This document shows, piece by piece, positions 25,068 to 32,588 of a stretch of 64,000 bases of DNA; positions within the stretch are counted from its first letter, which is position 1; the number at the start of each line of letters is the position of its first letter. Both the position numbers and the translations under genes were made by a program. Under the pieces are notes generated by a model. It saw nothing but the letters and a program-made list of their open reading frames with translations. It was not told the DNA's origin and made no database searches. Origin of the DNA: DAMCZI01 sp032095175 (GTDB lineage Bacteria > Bacillota > Clostridia > Clostridiales > Caloramatoraceae); assembly GCA_032095175.1 (NCBI GenBank), contig DAMCZI010000004.1, positions 124,001-188,000 of the forward strand. The letters are read 5' to 3'.

Positions 25068-26519
25068 TTATGAATTGAATACAAGTGTTTTGATGACTAC
25101 GGGGACTACCCTTCCATTTGCAAGTGGTTTCCCTATATCTATATAATCACCGTTTTCAACCCTTATACTGTCTATACAAACTATGTCTTTGTTGAAACCC
25201 AGCTGTTTATATAATGTTTGTCCTAAAACCTTTGCTATGTCGTTTTCAACGACTAAGAATATTGGGAATTTCTCCTTTATAAGGTTTTCCATTCCCCTGT
25301 GAAGAGCCTTAGAAAGCTCCTGCACATCCTTAAAGCTTGGGTTTTTCATACCCTTTATTGCAATTGCCACAGGCTGTATTTCATTTTCATTGGAAAACCA
25401 TTTAAGCTTTTCCTCAATTGCCTTTGACATTGCATCGAATCCAAGAGCCTCATCATCCTTTGAAAGCTTTAGTATTGGGAGGTTTTTAACAGGGAATACC
25501 TCCTTTGTGTAGGTTATTGTGCTTCCACTGATGTCAGTTGTATGGGAACCTGCACCAACAACTGTTGCTCTTATGGTTTCTGTTGCTCTCTTGAGCTCTA
25601 GAGATTTGCAAAGATCGGAATTTTTAATAGTTTGTCCAAGAAGGACTCCCACATCACCAAACTTTATTGGGTCGCTGTAATCTTCGTTGTAGATATAGTC
25701 TGCAACTCCTCCTGAGAAGGTTATGGCATCTATGCTGTAGCCAAGCTTAAGACCCTTGTTAGTGATTATTTTGTTGTAGTTTTCTGTTCTAGCCTTTAAT
25801 CCAACAGACTCTTCCATTACTACTACCATTTCCCTTACAACTGCTTTTACCTTATCCATGTCTGCTGTACTACCTTCTTCAATGGCTATTCCTTTGTTCT
25901 TTGCAAGTTCTTTTATTTTGTCAGCTATATATGTTATTTTTTTGCTGCCCCTGTCTATCTTTATAAGTCTGCCTCCTATATCGAGGCATCCTGTGTCAAT
26001 TAACTCTCCATCCTTAAACACAGCGTAGTTTGTGGTTCCTCCGCCAATGTCAAGGTTTACAACTGTCTTGGATTCCTCATTAGAAATCCTGTCTGCTCCT
26101 GCACCCTTTCCAGCGATTATAGACTCCAAATCTGGTCCTGCTGTTGCAACTACAAAGTCTCCTGCAAGTCCGCTTAATGTTTGTAAAACCTGGCTTGCAT
26201 TTTCCTTTCTTGCAGTTTCACCAGTTATTATTACTGCACCGGTTTTTACATCGGAAGGCAATACATTTGCTCTTTTGTATTCGGATTCTATTATCTCCCT
26301 TACCATCTTTCCATCTATTTCACTTCTAGATACAAGTGGGGTAAAGTGGATATTGCTTCTATATACAATTTCCTTTTCAACTATCTTTATTCTTGGTATT
26401 GAAAAGCTTGATGCAGTGTTCTCAATTATTAATCTACTGAAAACAAGCTGTGTTGTTGAAGTTCCTATATCAATACCAACGCTTAATATCTCTTCTCTCA
26501 CTTTAATTCCTCTTTTCAT
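25068..26519 (-). CDS. eutA: EutA, reactivating factor of ethanolamine ammonia-lyase
   Basis: A 483-residue actin/Hsp70-fold protein that exchanges damaged cobalamin on EutBC at the expense of ATP. SVGIDIGTSTTQLVFS near residue 14 and VVNLDIGGGTTNYAVF near residue 170 are the phosphate loops, and ITFSGGVADYIY is the adenosine motif. Full length. It is preceded by a terminator overlapped by an EutV-type double hexaloop (26540-26610), so its synthesis, and that of the genes below, depends on active EutV. The 197-bp gap also holds a repeat hairpin. Confidence 0.95.
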   Translation of the reverse strand: MKRGIKVREEILSVGIDIGTSTTQLVFSRLIIENTASSFSIPRIKIVEKEIVYRSNIHFTPLVSRSEIDGKMVREIIESEYKRANVLPSDVKTGAVIITGETARKENASQVLQTLSGLAGDFVVATAGPDLESIIAGKGAGADRISNEESKTVVNLDIGGGTTNYAVFKDGELIDTGCLDIGGRLIKIDRGSKKITYIADKIKELAKNKGIAIEEGSTADMDKVKAVVREMVVVMEESVGLKARTENYNKIITNKGLKLGYSIDAITFSGGVADYIYNEDYSDPIKFGDVGVLLGQTIKNSDLCKSLELKRATETIRATVVGAGSHTTDISGSTITYTKEVFPVKNLPILKLSKDDEALGFDAMSKAIEEKLKWFSNENEIQPVAIAIKGMKNPSFKDVQELSKALHRGMENLIKEKFPIFLVVENDIAKVLGQTLYKQLGFNKDIVCIDSIRVENGDYIDIGKPLANGRVVPVVIKTLVFNS

Positions 26520-26533
26520 GCATTATTGGGAAC

Positions 26534-26580
26534 AAAAAAGGGGCCCAAAGTTATTAAAAAACTTAATAACTTTGGGCCCC
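26534..26580 (-). terminator. Regulated terminator upstream of eutA
   Basis: A strong 18-bp stem, GGGGCCCAAAGTTATTAA pairing with TTAATAACTTTGGGCCCC, is followed by six T on the minus strand. Its 5' arm overlaps the second hexaloop hairpin of the antiterminator, so both structures cannot form together. Confidence 0.9.
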
Positions 26581-26610
26581 ATTGCCCACATAACAAACAC
26601 TACCTTGTGT
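26574..26610 (-). promoter_or_regulatory. EutV (ANTAR) antiterminator site at eutA
   Basis: Two small hairpins lie in tandem on the minus strand: P1 ACAC-AAGGTA-GTGT (26597-26610) and P2 GGGC-AATGGG-GCCC (26574-26587). Both have six-base loops with A at position 1 and G at position 4, the known ANTAR-protein recognition pattern. P2 shares GGGGCCC with the terminator that follows, so bound EutV would prevent termination. Confidence 0.88.
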
Positions 26611-26633
26611 CTGAATAATTTGCATTGAAGTTC

Positions 26634-26697
26634 GCATTTATTTTCAGACAGCCCTGCTATATTGTTTTGACCACAGGATGGCTCGAAAATAAAACGC
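26634..26697. repeat. Hairpin repeat in the eutW-eutA gap
   Basis: GCATTTATTTTCAGACAGCC and GGCTCGAAAATAAAACGC form an imperfect stem with a 26-nt loop. The GGGCTGTCTGAAAA arm resembles the repeat at 19548-19661. It separates the eutW stop from the antiterminator of eutA and has no T-run of its own. Confidence 0.55.
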
Positions 26698-26716
26698 AGT
26701 AGAATTTTAATTATAT

Positions 26717-28141
26717 TTAATTTTTAAAATCAAAGGTTACCTTAGTACCTTCATGTCCAGATACTATTCTAATATTCCCCTTAAGCTTATCACTTACGGT
26801 ACTATTCACTATACTCAACCCAAGGCTACTTTTCTTTACCTTGTTTACATCAAAACCGACACCATCATCGGCTATTGTGATGGTTGAGTAAACCTTCCCC
26901 TTTTCTATCTCTATTTTTATTCTTCCTTTATTTCTCCCTGGGAAGGCATATTTAAGGGAGTTTTGAAGGATTTCATTTATAACTAAAGCTATTGATGTTG
27001 ATATATCTGAATGTACCTTGAAATTATCACCTGTTACGGTTACTTCAACATTCTTTATTGGCATGTTAAAGTATCTCATGGTATTATCCTTTATGTTGGA
27101 TATTACCTCCATTATATCAACCTCATCTACACCCTCCTGAGCTAAAAGCTCATGGGTAGCAGCTATACTTAATATTCTGCTCATACTCTCGTGGAGTGCT
27201 ATCTTTGTACCAGCATCTTCACTTCTTCTTGCCTGGAGCCTTAAAAGGCTTGCTATTGTTTGAAGATTATTCTTTACTCTATGGTGTATTTCCTTTATTG
27301 CTACAGATTTTGATATGAGCTCCTTTTCCTTCTCCTTCATAAGGGTTAAATCCTTTATTATAACAACAAGCTTAAAGGTCTTGCTGTTTAGAGGAATATG
27401 TCTTGCCCTTAAAAAGAGATTTCCTACCTTAACTTCTATATCCTCAAAATTCTTAGTTTTCATGACTTCTCTAAAGGTGTTTTGCGCAAGGGAGAGGTTG
27501 TTATAATGCATACCTCTTATTTCATCTCTATATCCCATATCTTTATAGAATATATCAGCCCTTGGATTTGAAAATCTTAATACCCCTTCTTCATCGAATA
27601 TCAATATTGCATCATCTATATAGTTTGCAACACTATCCTCATCCTCGGATACAGATACAGATATAAGTGTATCAGAAAACTGCTCATATCCTTCTGAAAG
27701 CATTTTTATATTATTTTGATGGCTCATCGCATCTGTTACATCCTTTTCTACTATGAGAACTCCGATAATTTTTCCATTGTTTTTTATTGGAGCAACTGTC
27801 TGCCTTACAGTAATGTGTTCCTGTGTTACAGCCTTTAGATCCTTTGATGCTACTCCAAGCTCAAGGGTTCTTAGAACTGCAGGCTCATTTTTTCTAAGGG
27901 CCAGCTCGCCGACAACGGAATTCCTATACATAGATTTAGAATTCGAAGGCTTTGCCTCTGCCACTACAATGGCTTCATCGGGATCCCTCGTAAGACAATC
28001 TATAAACACGTCGGCATTTTCAATATCCGCAACAGCCTGAAGCATCTTTGATGCTTCCATGATGCTTGCTACATCCTTTACATCTAGATTAGTGTACAAT
28101 CTGCATAGTTCCTCAATCTTGTTCATTTCCTTATCCTTCAT
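26717..28141 (-). CDS. eutW: EutW, ethanolamine-sensing histidine kinase
   Basis: A 474-residue soluble sensor kinase. Residues about 1-150 form a GAF-like sensor region, about 165-265 a PAS domain (AILIFDEEGVLRFSNPRAD), then a HisKA_2 dimerisation region with the phospho-acceptor in IKEIHHRVKNNLQTIASLLR near residue 286, and an HATPase domain (INEILQNSLKYAFP, ITIADDGVGFDV). No membrane segment. In the Enterococcus system EutW autophosphorylates in response to ethanolamine and passes phosphate to EutV. Its start overlaps the eutV 3' end by 11 bp, giving translational coupling. Confidence 0.95.
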   Translation of the reverse strand: MKDKEMNKIEELCRLYTNLDVKDVASIMEASKMLQAVADIENADVFIDCLTRDPDEAIVVAEAKPSNSKSMYRNSVVGELALRKNEPAVLRTLELGVASKDLKAVTQEHITVRQTVAPIKNNGKIIGVLIVEKDVTDAMSHQNNIKMLSEGYEQFSDTLISVSVSEDEDSVANYIDDAILIFDEEGVLRFSNPRADIFYKDMGYRDEIRGMHYNNLSLAQNTFREVMKTKNFEDIEVKVGNLFLRARHIPLNSKTFKLVVIIKDLTLMKEKEKELISKSVAIKEIHHRVKNNLQTIASLLRLQARRSEDAGTKIALHESMSRILSIAATHELLAQEGVDEVDIMEVISNIKDNTMRYFNMPIKNVEVTVTGDNFKVHSDISTSIALVINEILQNSLKYAFPGRNKGRIKIEIEKGKVYSTITIADDGVGFDVNKVKKSSLGLSIVNSTVSDKLKGNIRIVSGHEGTKVTFDFKN

Positions 28142-28709
28142 TGCTGGACAATATTATAGCTTCTGCAATGCTCCTCATCGAGCATCTCTTATCCATACTT
28201 AATTTTCTCAGGGTATTATATGCATCTTGTTCACTAATATTATCTCTATTCATTAGAATGCCTTTTGCTTTTTCTATTACTTTTCTCTCTTCAAGCTTTT
28301 GATTGACCTTTTCTATATCGGTCTTGATCTTTTTAAATTCCTTGCCCTTAGCTATTGCAACTTCAAGTGTTGGAATCAGGGATTTCTCATCAACAGGCTT
28401 TACAATGTAGCCCATTGCGCCTATTTTTTTTGCTTTTTCTATAAACTCTGGACCGCTATATGCAGTTAAAAGCACTATACAATCCGCTAAATTCTCCTCC
28501 TGAATTATCTTTGAAGCATTAAGTCCATCTAAAAGAGGCATCTTAATGTCCATCAAAACAAGATCTGGAGAATATCTTCTACATAATTCAACTGCATCAA
28601 ATCCATCGGAGGCCTCTCCTACAACTTCGTATCCCGAATCCTCCAGTATTTCTTTTAAATCCATTCTTGTAATAGGCTCATCATCGGCTATTACTACTTT
28701 TTTATACAT
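28131..28709 (-). CDS. eutV: EutV, ANTAR-domain response regulator (antiterminator)
   Basis: A 192-residue protein: a receiver domain (1-120) with acidic DDE at 9-11, phospho-acceptor Asp54 in DLVLMDIKMP and the lysine in GYIVKPVDE, then a coiled linker and a C-terminal ANTAR domain (KAKGILMNRDNISEQDAYNTL, CSMRSIAEAII). Phosphorylated EutV dimers bind pairs of RNA hairpins with A1/G4 hexaloops and stop terminator folding. Three such sites are present in this operon (31100-31133, 29615-29651, 26574-26610). The ATG follows AAGAGGTGAACAT. Confidence 0.97.
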   Translation of the reverse strand: MYKKVVIADDEPITRMDLKEILEDSGYEVVGEASDGFDAVELCRRYSPDLVLMDIKMPLLDGLNASKIIQEENLADCIVLLTAYSGPEFIEKAKKIGAMGYIVKPVDEKSLIPTLEVAIAKGKEFKKIKTDIEKVNQKLEERKVIEKAKGILMNRDNISEQDAYNTLRKLSMDKRCSMRSIAEAIILSSNEG

Positions 28710-28746
28710 ATGTTCACCTCTTATATTGGATTGGTGTTAGCACATA

Positions 28747-29178
28747 CTATAATGAAGTCAAATAATCCTTAAGTCTCCCAATTCCATCACCATTAACACT
28801 ACTAATCTTAAATATAATCTGGGCACCTGCATCTTCTAGAAACTCTTCTGCCCTTTTAATTTCTTCCTCGCTGCTTCTATCTTTTTTAGTTACAACTCCT
28901 ATCACAGGTTTTGCAAATATACTTGCAAAGCCTGGTGGAAAGAAACTTGCCTCTAATGTGCTGTCCTGTACAAGTCCAACCACATCACATTCTGTTGAAG
29001 CAACAATCAAGGCTCTATAATAGGCCCTGTTTTCTATATATTCTCCGGGAGTATCTATTGTATAGTCAAAGTACTCCACAGCTTGAGTCTTTTTATATTG
29101 TATATTCATGTCATGCAGCACCTGGCATAATGTAGTTTTCCCAGAACCAGTACTGCCTATCAGCATAAGCTTGTTCAA
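28747..29178 (-). CDS. eutP: EutP, small P-loop NTPase
   Basis: About 143 residues. The Walker A motif LIGSTGSGKTTLCQ is at the N-terminus; DTPGEY is the switch region, and VVTKKDR the guanine-specificity-like NKxD variant. EutP is a Ras-like GTPase-fold protein; acetate kinase activity has been reported for the PduV/EutP group, but the role here is not certain. The ORF can start at GTG 29187, but GAGGTGA stands correctly before a TTG at 29178, giving MNKLMLIGSTGSGK. It follows eutS directly. Confidence 0.88.
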   Translation of the reverse strand: MNKLMLIGSTGSGKTTLCQVLHDMNIQYKKTQAVEYFDYTIDTPGEYIENRAYYRALIVASTECDVVGLVQDSTLEASFFPPGFASIFAKPVIGVVTKKDRSSEEEIKRAEEFLEDAGAQIIFKISSVNGDGIGRLKDYLTSL

Positions 29179-29188
29179 AACAATCACC

Positions 29189-29533
29189 TCAGGATCGTGT
29201 AATTTGAGCTGGTGTAAAACCCAGTATACCCTTTAGTACATTTAATACTTCTTTTAAGGCTGATTCAACACTGGATACATCCCCAGATACAACCAGGGAA
29301 CCGCTGAACCTATCCACGAATCCTATCTCAACCCCTGATGACTTTACCGCTACGTCCGCCGCTATTATTGCAGCCTCACTTGGGGTTATTGTAAGTATTC
29401 CAATGGCTTCATTGTAATCCTTGGTTAAACCAAGCTTTTTATATAAATTCTTGTCGGGATTTGCAATCAAGTGAGCAAGTGTGACCTGTTTACCAGGCAC
29501 ATACTCCTGAATAACTCTCTGTTTTTCTTCCAA
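29189..29533 (-). CDS. eutS: EutS, bent hexameric BMC shell protein
   Basis: About 114 residues: EKQRVIQEYVPGKQVTLAHL at the start, GILTITPSEAAIIAADVAV and IGFVDRFSGSLVVSGDVSSV complete a permuted BMC domain. EutS hexamers are bent and are thought to help form shell edges. GTG codons at 29545 and 29542 are possible starts, but alignment to the family and the GGTGATA site favour the TTG at 29533. It is the first gene under its own promoter and antiterminator (29586-29708). Confidence 0.92.
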   Translation of the reverse strand: MEEKQRVIQEYVPGKQVTLAHLIANPDKNLYKKLGLTKDYNEAIGILTITPSEAAIIAADVAVKSSGVEIGFVDRFSGSLVVSGDVSSVESALKEVLNVLKGILGFTPAQITRS

Positions 29534-29577
29534 AACTATCACCACAATTTCCCAAAAATTATAAATTCTATCATAAA

Positions 29578-29619
29578 ATAAATATAAGCTTCTTAAAAAA
29601 ACACTTTTTTAAGAAGCTT
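29578..29619 (-). terminator. Regulated terminator upstream of eutS
   Basis: AAGCTTCTTAAAAAA pairs with TTTTTTAAGAAGCTT in a long stem, followed by a T-rich ATATTTATTTT on the minus strand. Its 5' arm overlaps hairpin P2 of the EutV site, as at the other two eut sites. Confidence 0.85.
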
Positions 29620-29651
29620 CTTTGCTCTTAACCAGTTTACACGCCATTGTG
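29615..29651 (-). promoter_or_regulatory. EutV (ANTAR) antiterminator site at eutS
   Basis: The tandem hairpins are P1 CAC-AATGGC-GTG (29640-29651) and P2 AGC-AAAGAA-GCT (29615-29626). Both loops are hexamers with A1 and G4. P2 with its flanks, AGCAAAGAAGCTT, matches the published firmicute eut antiterminator consensus AGCAANGRRGCUC except for the last base. Confidence 0.9.
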
Positions 29652-29679
29652 CAAATCTATTAATTTTTCTTTCAATTTA

Positions 29680-29708
29680 ATGATACTAATTTAACAAAGC
29701 AGTGTCAA
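29680..29708 (-). promoter_or_regulatory. Sigma-A promoter upstream of eutS
   Basis: On the minus strand TTGACA, a 17-bp spacer and TATCAT lie about 30 bp upstream of the first antiterminator hairpin. This would give eutSPVW a start independent of eutG, so that a low level of EutV and EutW can be made. Confidence 0.75.
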
Positions 29709-29825
29709 TGGCAATTTATTTCCATTTCTTGAAAGAGCATGCTACCGTTAGCAGAGTCCCAAACTTCTCACAAATGATCTATACGACAACTCCTGAGCTA
29801 TGATTGGGGTAGCCGGCTTTAAGCT

Positions 29826-29878
29826 ATGGATTGGATGACATCCAGTGAGCTTTTGGTTGGGTGACAGGCACTCCAACC
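29826..29878. repeat. REP-like repeat between eutG and eutS
   Basis: GTGACAGGCAC (right end) and a TGACATCC segment resemble the outer sequences of the palindromes at 15519 and 45709. The surrounding 200 bp contain related AGCTATGATTGG/AGCTATGGATTGG blocks but no gene. The copy looks decayed. Confidence 0.4.
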
Positions 29879-29884
29879 CCAACA

Positions 29885-31036
29885 CTACCTTCCGCTATAA
29901 ACCCTCTCAAAAAGCTTCTCAACCTCATGAGCTTCTGGTACTCTTGGATTAGTAGCTGTACATCTATCAGCTATTGCTGCTTCAGCAAGGGATTTTAATT
30001 CCTTCTTAAAATCCTCTTCCTTTACTCCAGTTTCCTTTATACAGTTTGGAAGTTTAAAGGATTTTGAAAGATTTTTAATTGCATTTACAAGACTTTTAAC
30101 ACCAAGTCTAACATTTGATGCAGGAAGTCCTAATAACTTTGCAATTTGAGCATACCTTTGGGCTGCTAGTGTAAAGTTTCTTGATGAATAATCTTTTAGG
30201 TCTGCATTGTATTCAATTACATATGGAAGCAATATTGCATTTGTTCTTCCATGAGGAACATGGAACTTTCCTCCAAGTATATGAGCCATTCCATGGTTAA
30301 GTCCAAGGGATGCATTTGTAAAAGCAACTCCTGCTATACAGGATGCATTGTGCATCTTTTCCCTTGCTTCTTCATCGTTTCCATTTGCATAGGCCCTTGG
30401 AAGATATTCAAAAACAAGCTTAATTGCCTTTTCAGCAAGAGCATCTGTAAAATCTGATGCACTAGTTGAAACATATGCCTCAATTGCATGTGTTAAAACA
30501 TCCATTCCAGTATCAGCTGTTATAAAATCTGGAACTGTCTTAACAAGTTCAGCATCAAGTATAGCCATATCAGGCATTAAGTCCTCTGAAACAAGTGGGT
30601 ATTTTACATTCTTTTCTCTGTCAGTAATAACAGAAAAGCTTGTAACCTCGGAACCTGTGCCGCTTGTTGTAGGAATTGCAACAAAGACAACCTTGCTGTC
30701 AGCAGTCTTATTAATCTCACGATTAAATGAGCAAATAGCCTTTGCAGCATCGATAGCAGAGCCTCCACCCATTGCAATTACTGCATCAGGATTAACTGCC
30801 ATCATAGCCTGCATTCCCTTAACAACTGTTTCGATTGGTGGGTCTGGAACAATATCTGAGAATATCTCAAATTTGATTCCTGCTGCTGTCAGTTCATCTG
30901 TAACCTTATTTACCGCACCGCACTTAACCATAAATGGATCAGTTACTACGAATGCAGTATTCCATTTCATTTCCCTTAACTTTTCAAGGGAGCCTGTACC
31001 AGTAAAAATCCTGGTTTTCAAACCAAATGTATACAC
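29885..31036 (-). CDS. eutG: EutG, iron-containing alcohol dehydrogenase
   Basis: About 383 residues. GGGSAIDAAKAIC is the nucleotide-binding segment, PTTSGTGSEVTSFSV follows, and the metal ligands are in DVLTHAIEAYVST and GLNHGMAHILGGKFHVPHG. It reduces acetaldehyde to ethanol and regenerates NAD+ for EutE. An ATG at 31105 lies inside the terminator stem and would add an unrelated hydrophobic leader; the GTG at 31036, preceded by GGAG nine bases upstream, gives the expected start VYTFGLKTRIFTG. It is the first gene of the operon, with its own promoter and antiterminator. Confidence 0.92.
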   Translation of the reverse strand: MYTFGLKTRIFTGTGSLEKLREMKWNTAFVVTDPFMVKCGAVNKVTDELTAAGIKFEIFSDIVPDPPIETVVKGMQAMMAVNPDAVIAMGGGSAIDAAKAICSFNREINKTADSKVVFVAIPTTSGTGSEVTSFSVITDREKNVKYPLVSEDLMPDMAILDAELVKTVPDFITADTGMDVLTHAIEAYVSTSASDFTDALAEKAIKLVFEYLPRAYANGNDEEAREKMHNASCIAGVAFTNASLGLNHGMAHILGGKFHVPHGRTNAILLPYVIEYNADLKDYSSRNFTLAAQRYAQIAKLLGLPASNVRLGVKSLVNAIKNLSKSFKLPNCIKETGVKEEDFKKELKSLAEAAIADRCTATNPRVPEAHEVEKLFERVYSGR

Positions 31037-31065
31037 TCTCTTATCACTCCTTCTAAAAAAATAAA

Positions 31066-31103
31066 TAAAAAAAGCCCCATAGGAAACCAAATTCCTATGG
31101 AGC
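31066..31103 (-). terminator. Regulated terminator upstream of eutG
   Basis: CTCCATAGGAA pairs with TTCCTATGGGG, followed by CTTTTTTTATTT on the minus strand. The 5' arm overlaps hairpin P2 of the EutV site. It lies in the eutG leader between the promoter and the GTG start. Confidence 0.92.
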
Positions 31104-31133
31104 ACCTTTGCTCACAATACACATCATTGTGTA
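31100..31133 (-). promoter_or_regulatory. EutV (ANTAR) antiterminator site at eutG
   Basis: P1 is TACAC-AATGAT-GTGTA (31118-31133) and P2 is GAGC-AAAGGT-GCTC (31100-31113). Both have hexaloops with A1 and G4. The segment AGCAAAGGTGCTC matches the firmicute eut consensus AGCAANGRRGCUC at all but one base. P2 and the terminator share GCTCC, so the two folds exclude each other. Confidence 0.92.
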
Positions 31134-31161
31134 CACGGTTTATATTTAATTATATAATTCA

Positions 31162-31190
31162 ATTTTATCTGTTGATTGTTTTCATGTCAA
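31162..31190 (-). promoter_or_regulatory. Main sigma-A promoter of the eut operon
   Basis: On the minus strand TTGACA, 17 bp and TAAAAT lie about 30 bp upstream of the first antiterminator hairpin at 31133, placing the start near 31155. No cobalamin-riboswitch box is visible in the leader. Confidence 0.8.
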
Positions 31191-31347
31191 GGTGGTTGTA
31201 ACTATATGTTTCACAGAAATGAAGCAATTTTTTGTACAGATTCACATAAGAGTTATATATAGTTATGCTAAATCTTTGAATATTTATAGCTATGTATTAT
31301 ATAATTAAACAAATGGACAATTGTATATTAAAATGGGGGGAATTTTA

Positions 31348-31623
31348 TTGAGTAATATAGCTAGAGCAAAAGAAAGATGGAACAAGCAAAAATCTATGGG
31401 AAAGAAAAGGTTTATATTGGTTTATGGAGTATTGCTTTGGGGTGTATGTATTTCCATAATATATGGTACGCTTACTATATTTTTCAATCCAAATCCAATC
31501 AATTATAATATTCTTGGTATACTTTTTAGGTATATAGCCTATTCCATTATATTTGGATTAGGTGGAATATTATTTAGTATTGGGTTATGGCACATAAATT
31601 TAAATAAATTTGATAATAAGTAA
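31348..31623 (+). CDS. Small two-span membrane protein
   Basis: About 91 residues, beginning SNIARAKERWNKQKSMGKKR, a basic N-terminus, then two hydrophobic segments (VYGVLLWGVCISIIYGTL and a glycine-rich IIFGLGGILFSIGLW). The start is a TTG at 31348 placed after GGGGGGAATTTTA. It is transcribed divergently from eutG. I do not recognise the family and infer no function from its position. Confidence 0.65.
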   Translation: MSNIARAKERWNKQKSMGKKRFILVYGVLLWGVCISIIYGTLTIFFNPNPINYNILGILFRYIAYSIIFGLGGILFSIGLWHINLNKFDNK

Positions 31624-31681
31624 AGTCTATTTTATAACATAATTTAAATTATATTTTAACAATATTCTGAGAGTATGAATT

Positions 31682-31713
31682 AATGGAACTCTTGAAAAGG
31701 AGTTCCATTATTA
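31682..31713. terminator. Stem-loop between convergent genes
   Basis: TGGAACTC and GAGTTCCA form an 8-bp stem with A/T-rich flanks. It lies between the small membrane-protein gene and the end of the ABC operon and may act weakly in both directions. Confidence 0.5.
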
Positions 31714-31811
31714 CACACTATATTATCAACACTATTCATTAACATAGGCAAAATCTTTTGTGCGATTAATATAGAGAAGAAGCTTTTTCTCCTCTCTCCG
31801 TTGCCTGGCAG

Positions 31812-32588
31812 CTAATTACAGGATTGATATTTAGCCAAACCTTTTTTAAGCAGTATTTTCAAAACTACATAGTAAAGAAAAGGTGCTATAAATGTCCATG
31901 CAAATTCCATCGAACTACTTTTATTAAGAGCAATCCTTGTTGGAAGAGCGCTGAATAAAAATATTGGAATACCATATATAAAAGTATTTCGTATAAGCTT
32001 AGGAAAAATAGTATCAGGCTTTTCCCCAAGGATTAAAAGCTGCATGGTTATACTTGAAACAGCCTCTGACCTAACACTGAAAAGTGTTAGGCTATAAACA
32101 ATAAAGAATATAAATCCCATAACCATGGCTCCGCTAAAAATAGATATAATATATTGTATCGATAACTTTACACTGCAGATTTTCAAGCAATAAATATTTA
32201 GAACCACTAGTAAGGGTGTTGAACATGCTGCAGGAAGGTTTATATTCTTCAAAACCAGGCATTTTATAATAGACTTTGGCATTAATAAATCATAATCAAA
32301 ATAACCAGTTAATACAGAATCCCCAAACCTTGAAACAGCCTGTGCAAATATTATTGCATATATATTATTAACCAGGAAAAAACAAGTAATATATAAAAGT
32401 ACCTCTTTAGAAGAATAGTCACCAAAAACGCCTACTTTTTTTGCTAATAAATAGTAGGCAAAGAAATCTACTGAGTATAAAGTAATATCTGCTAAAAACC
32501 AGCTAATCAAGTTAGCAGGATACTGTATTGCCTTCTTTATTGAAAATTTTAATGATTCTATAATTAAATTATTCATACTACGCTCCAT
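31812..32588 (-). CDS. ABC-2 type permease (second subunit)
   Basis: A 258-residue integral membrane protein with about six hydrophobic segments, of the paired ABC-2/DUF990-type permeases. Features are NLIIESLKFSIKKAIQYPANLISW at the N-terminus and FVVYSLTLFSVRSEAVSS-like sequence in the middle. It overlaps the upstream permease gene by 11 bp and forms a heterodimer candidate with it. The transported compound is unknown; homologous systems export drugs or other hydrophobic cations. Confidence 0.85.
   Translation of the reverse strand: MERSMNNLIIESLKFSIKKAIQYPANLISWFLADITLYSVDFFAYYLLAKKVGVFGDYSSKEVLLYITCFFLVNNIYAIIFAQAVSRFGDSVLTGYFDYDLLMPKSIIKCLVLKNINLPAACSTPLLVVLNIYCLKICSVKLSIQYIISIFSGAMVMGFIFFIVYSLTLFSVRSEAVSSITMQLLILGEKPDTIFPKLIRNTFIYGIPIFLFSALPTRIALNKSSSMEFAWTFIAPFLYYVVLKILLKKGLAKYQSCN

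Noticed and set aside
26032..26628. Plus-strand ORF of 198 codons
   Set aside because: Antisense to eutA and its terminator region; composition is that of a shadow frame.
31037..31105. ATG start of eutG at 31105
   Set aside because: It would lie inside the regulated terminator and add a hydrophobic leader foreign to the family; the GTG at 31036 has a ribosome site and gives the family start.
31037..31320. Cobalamin riboswitch in the eut leader
   Set aside because: I searched for a B12-box-like conserved sequence and a long leader and saw neither; only the EutV site is evident.
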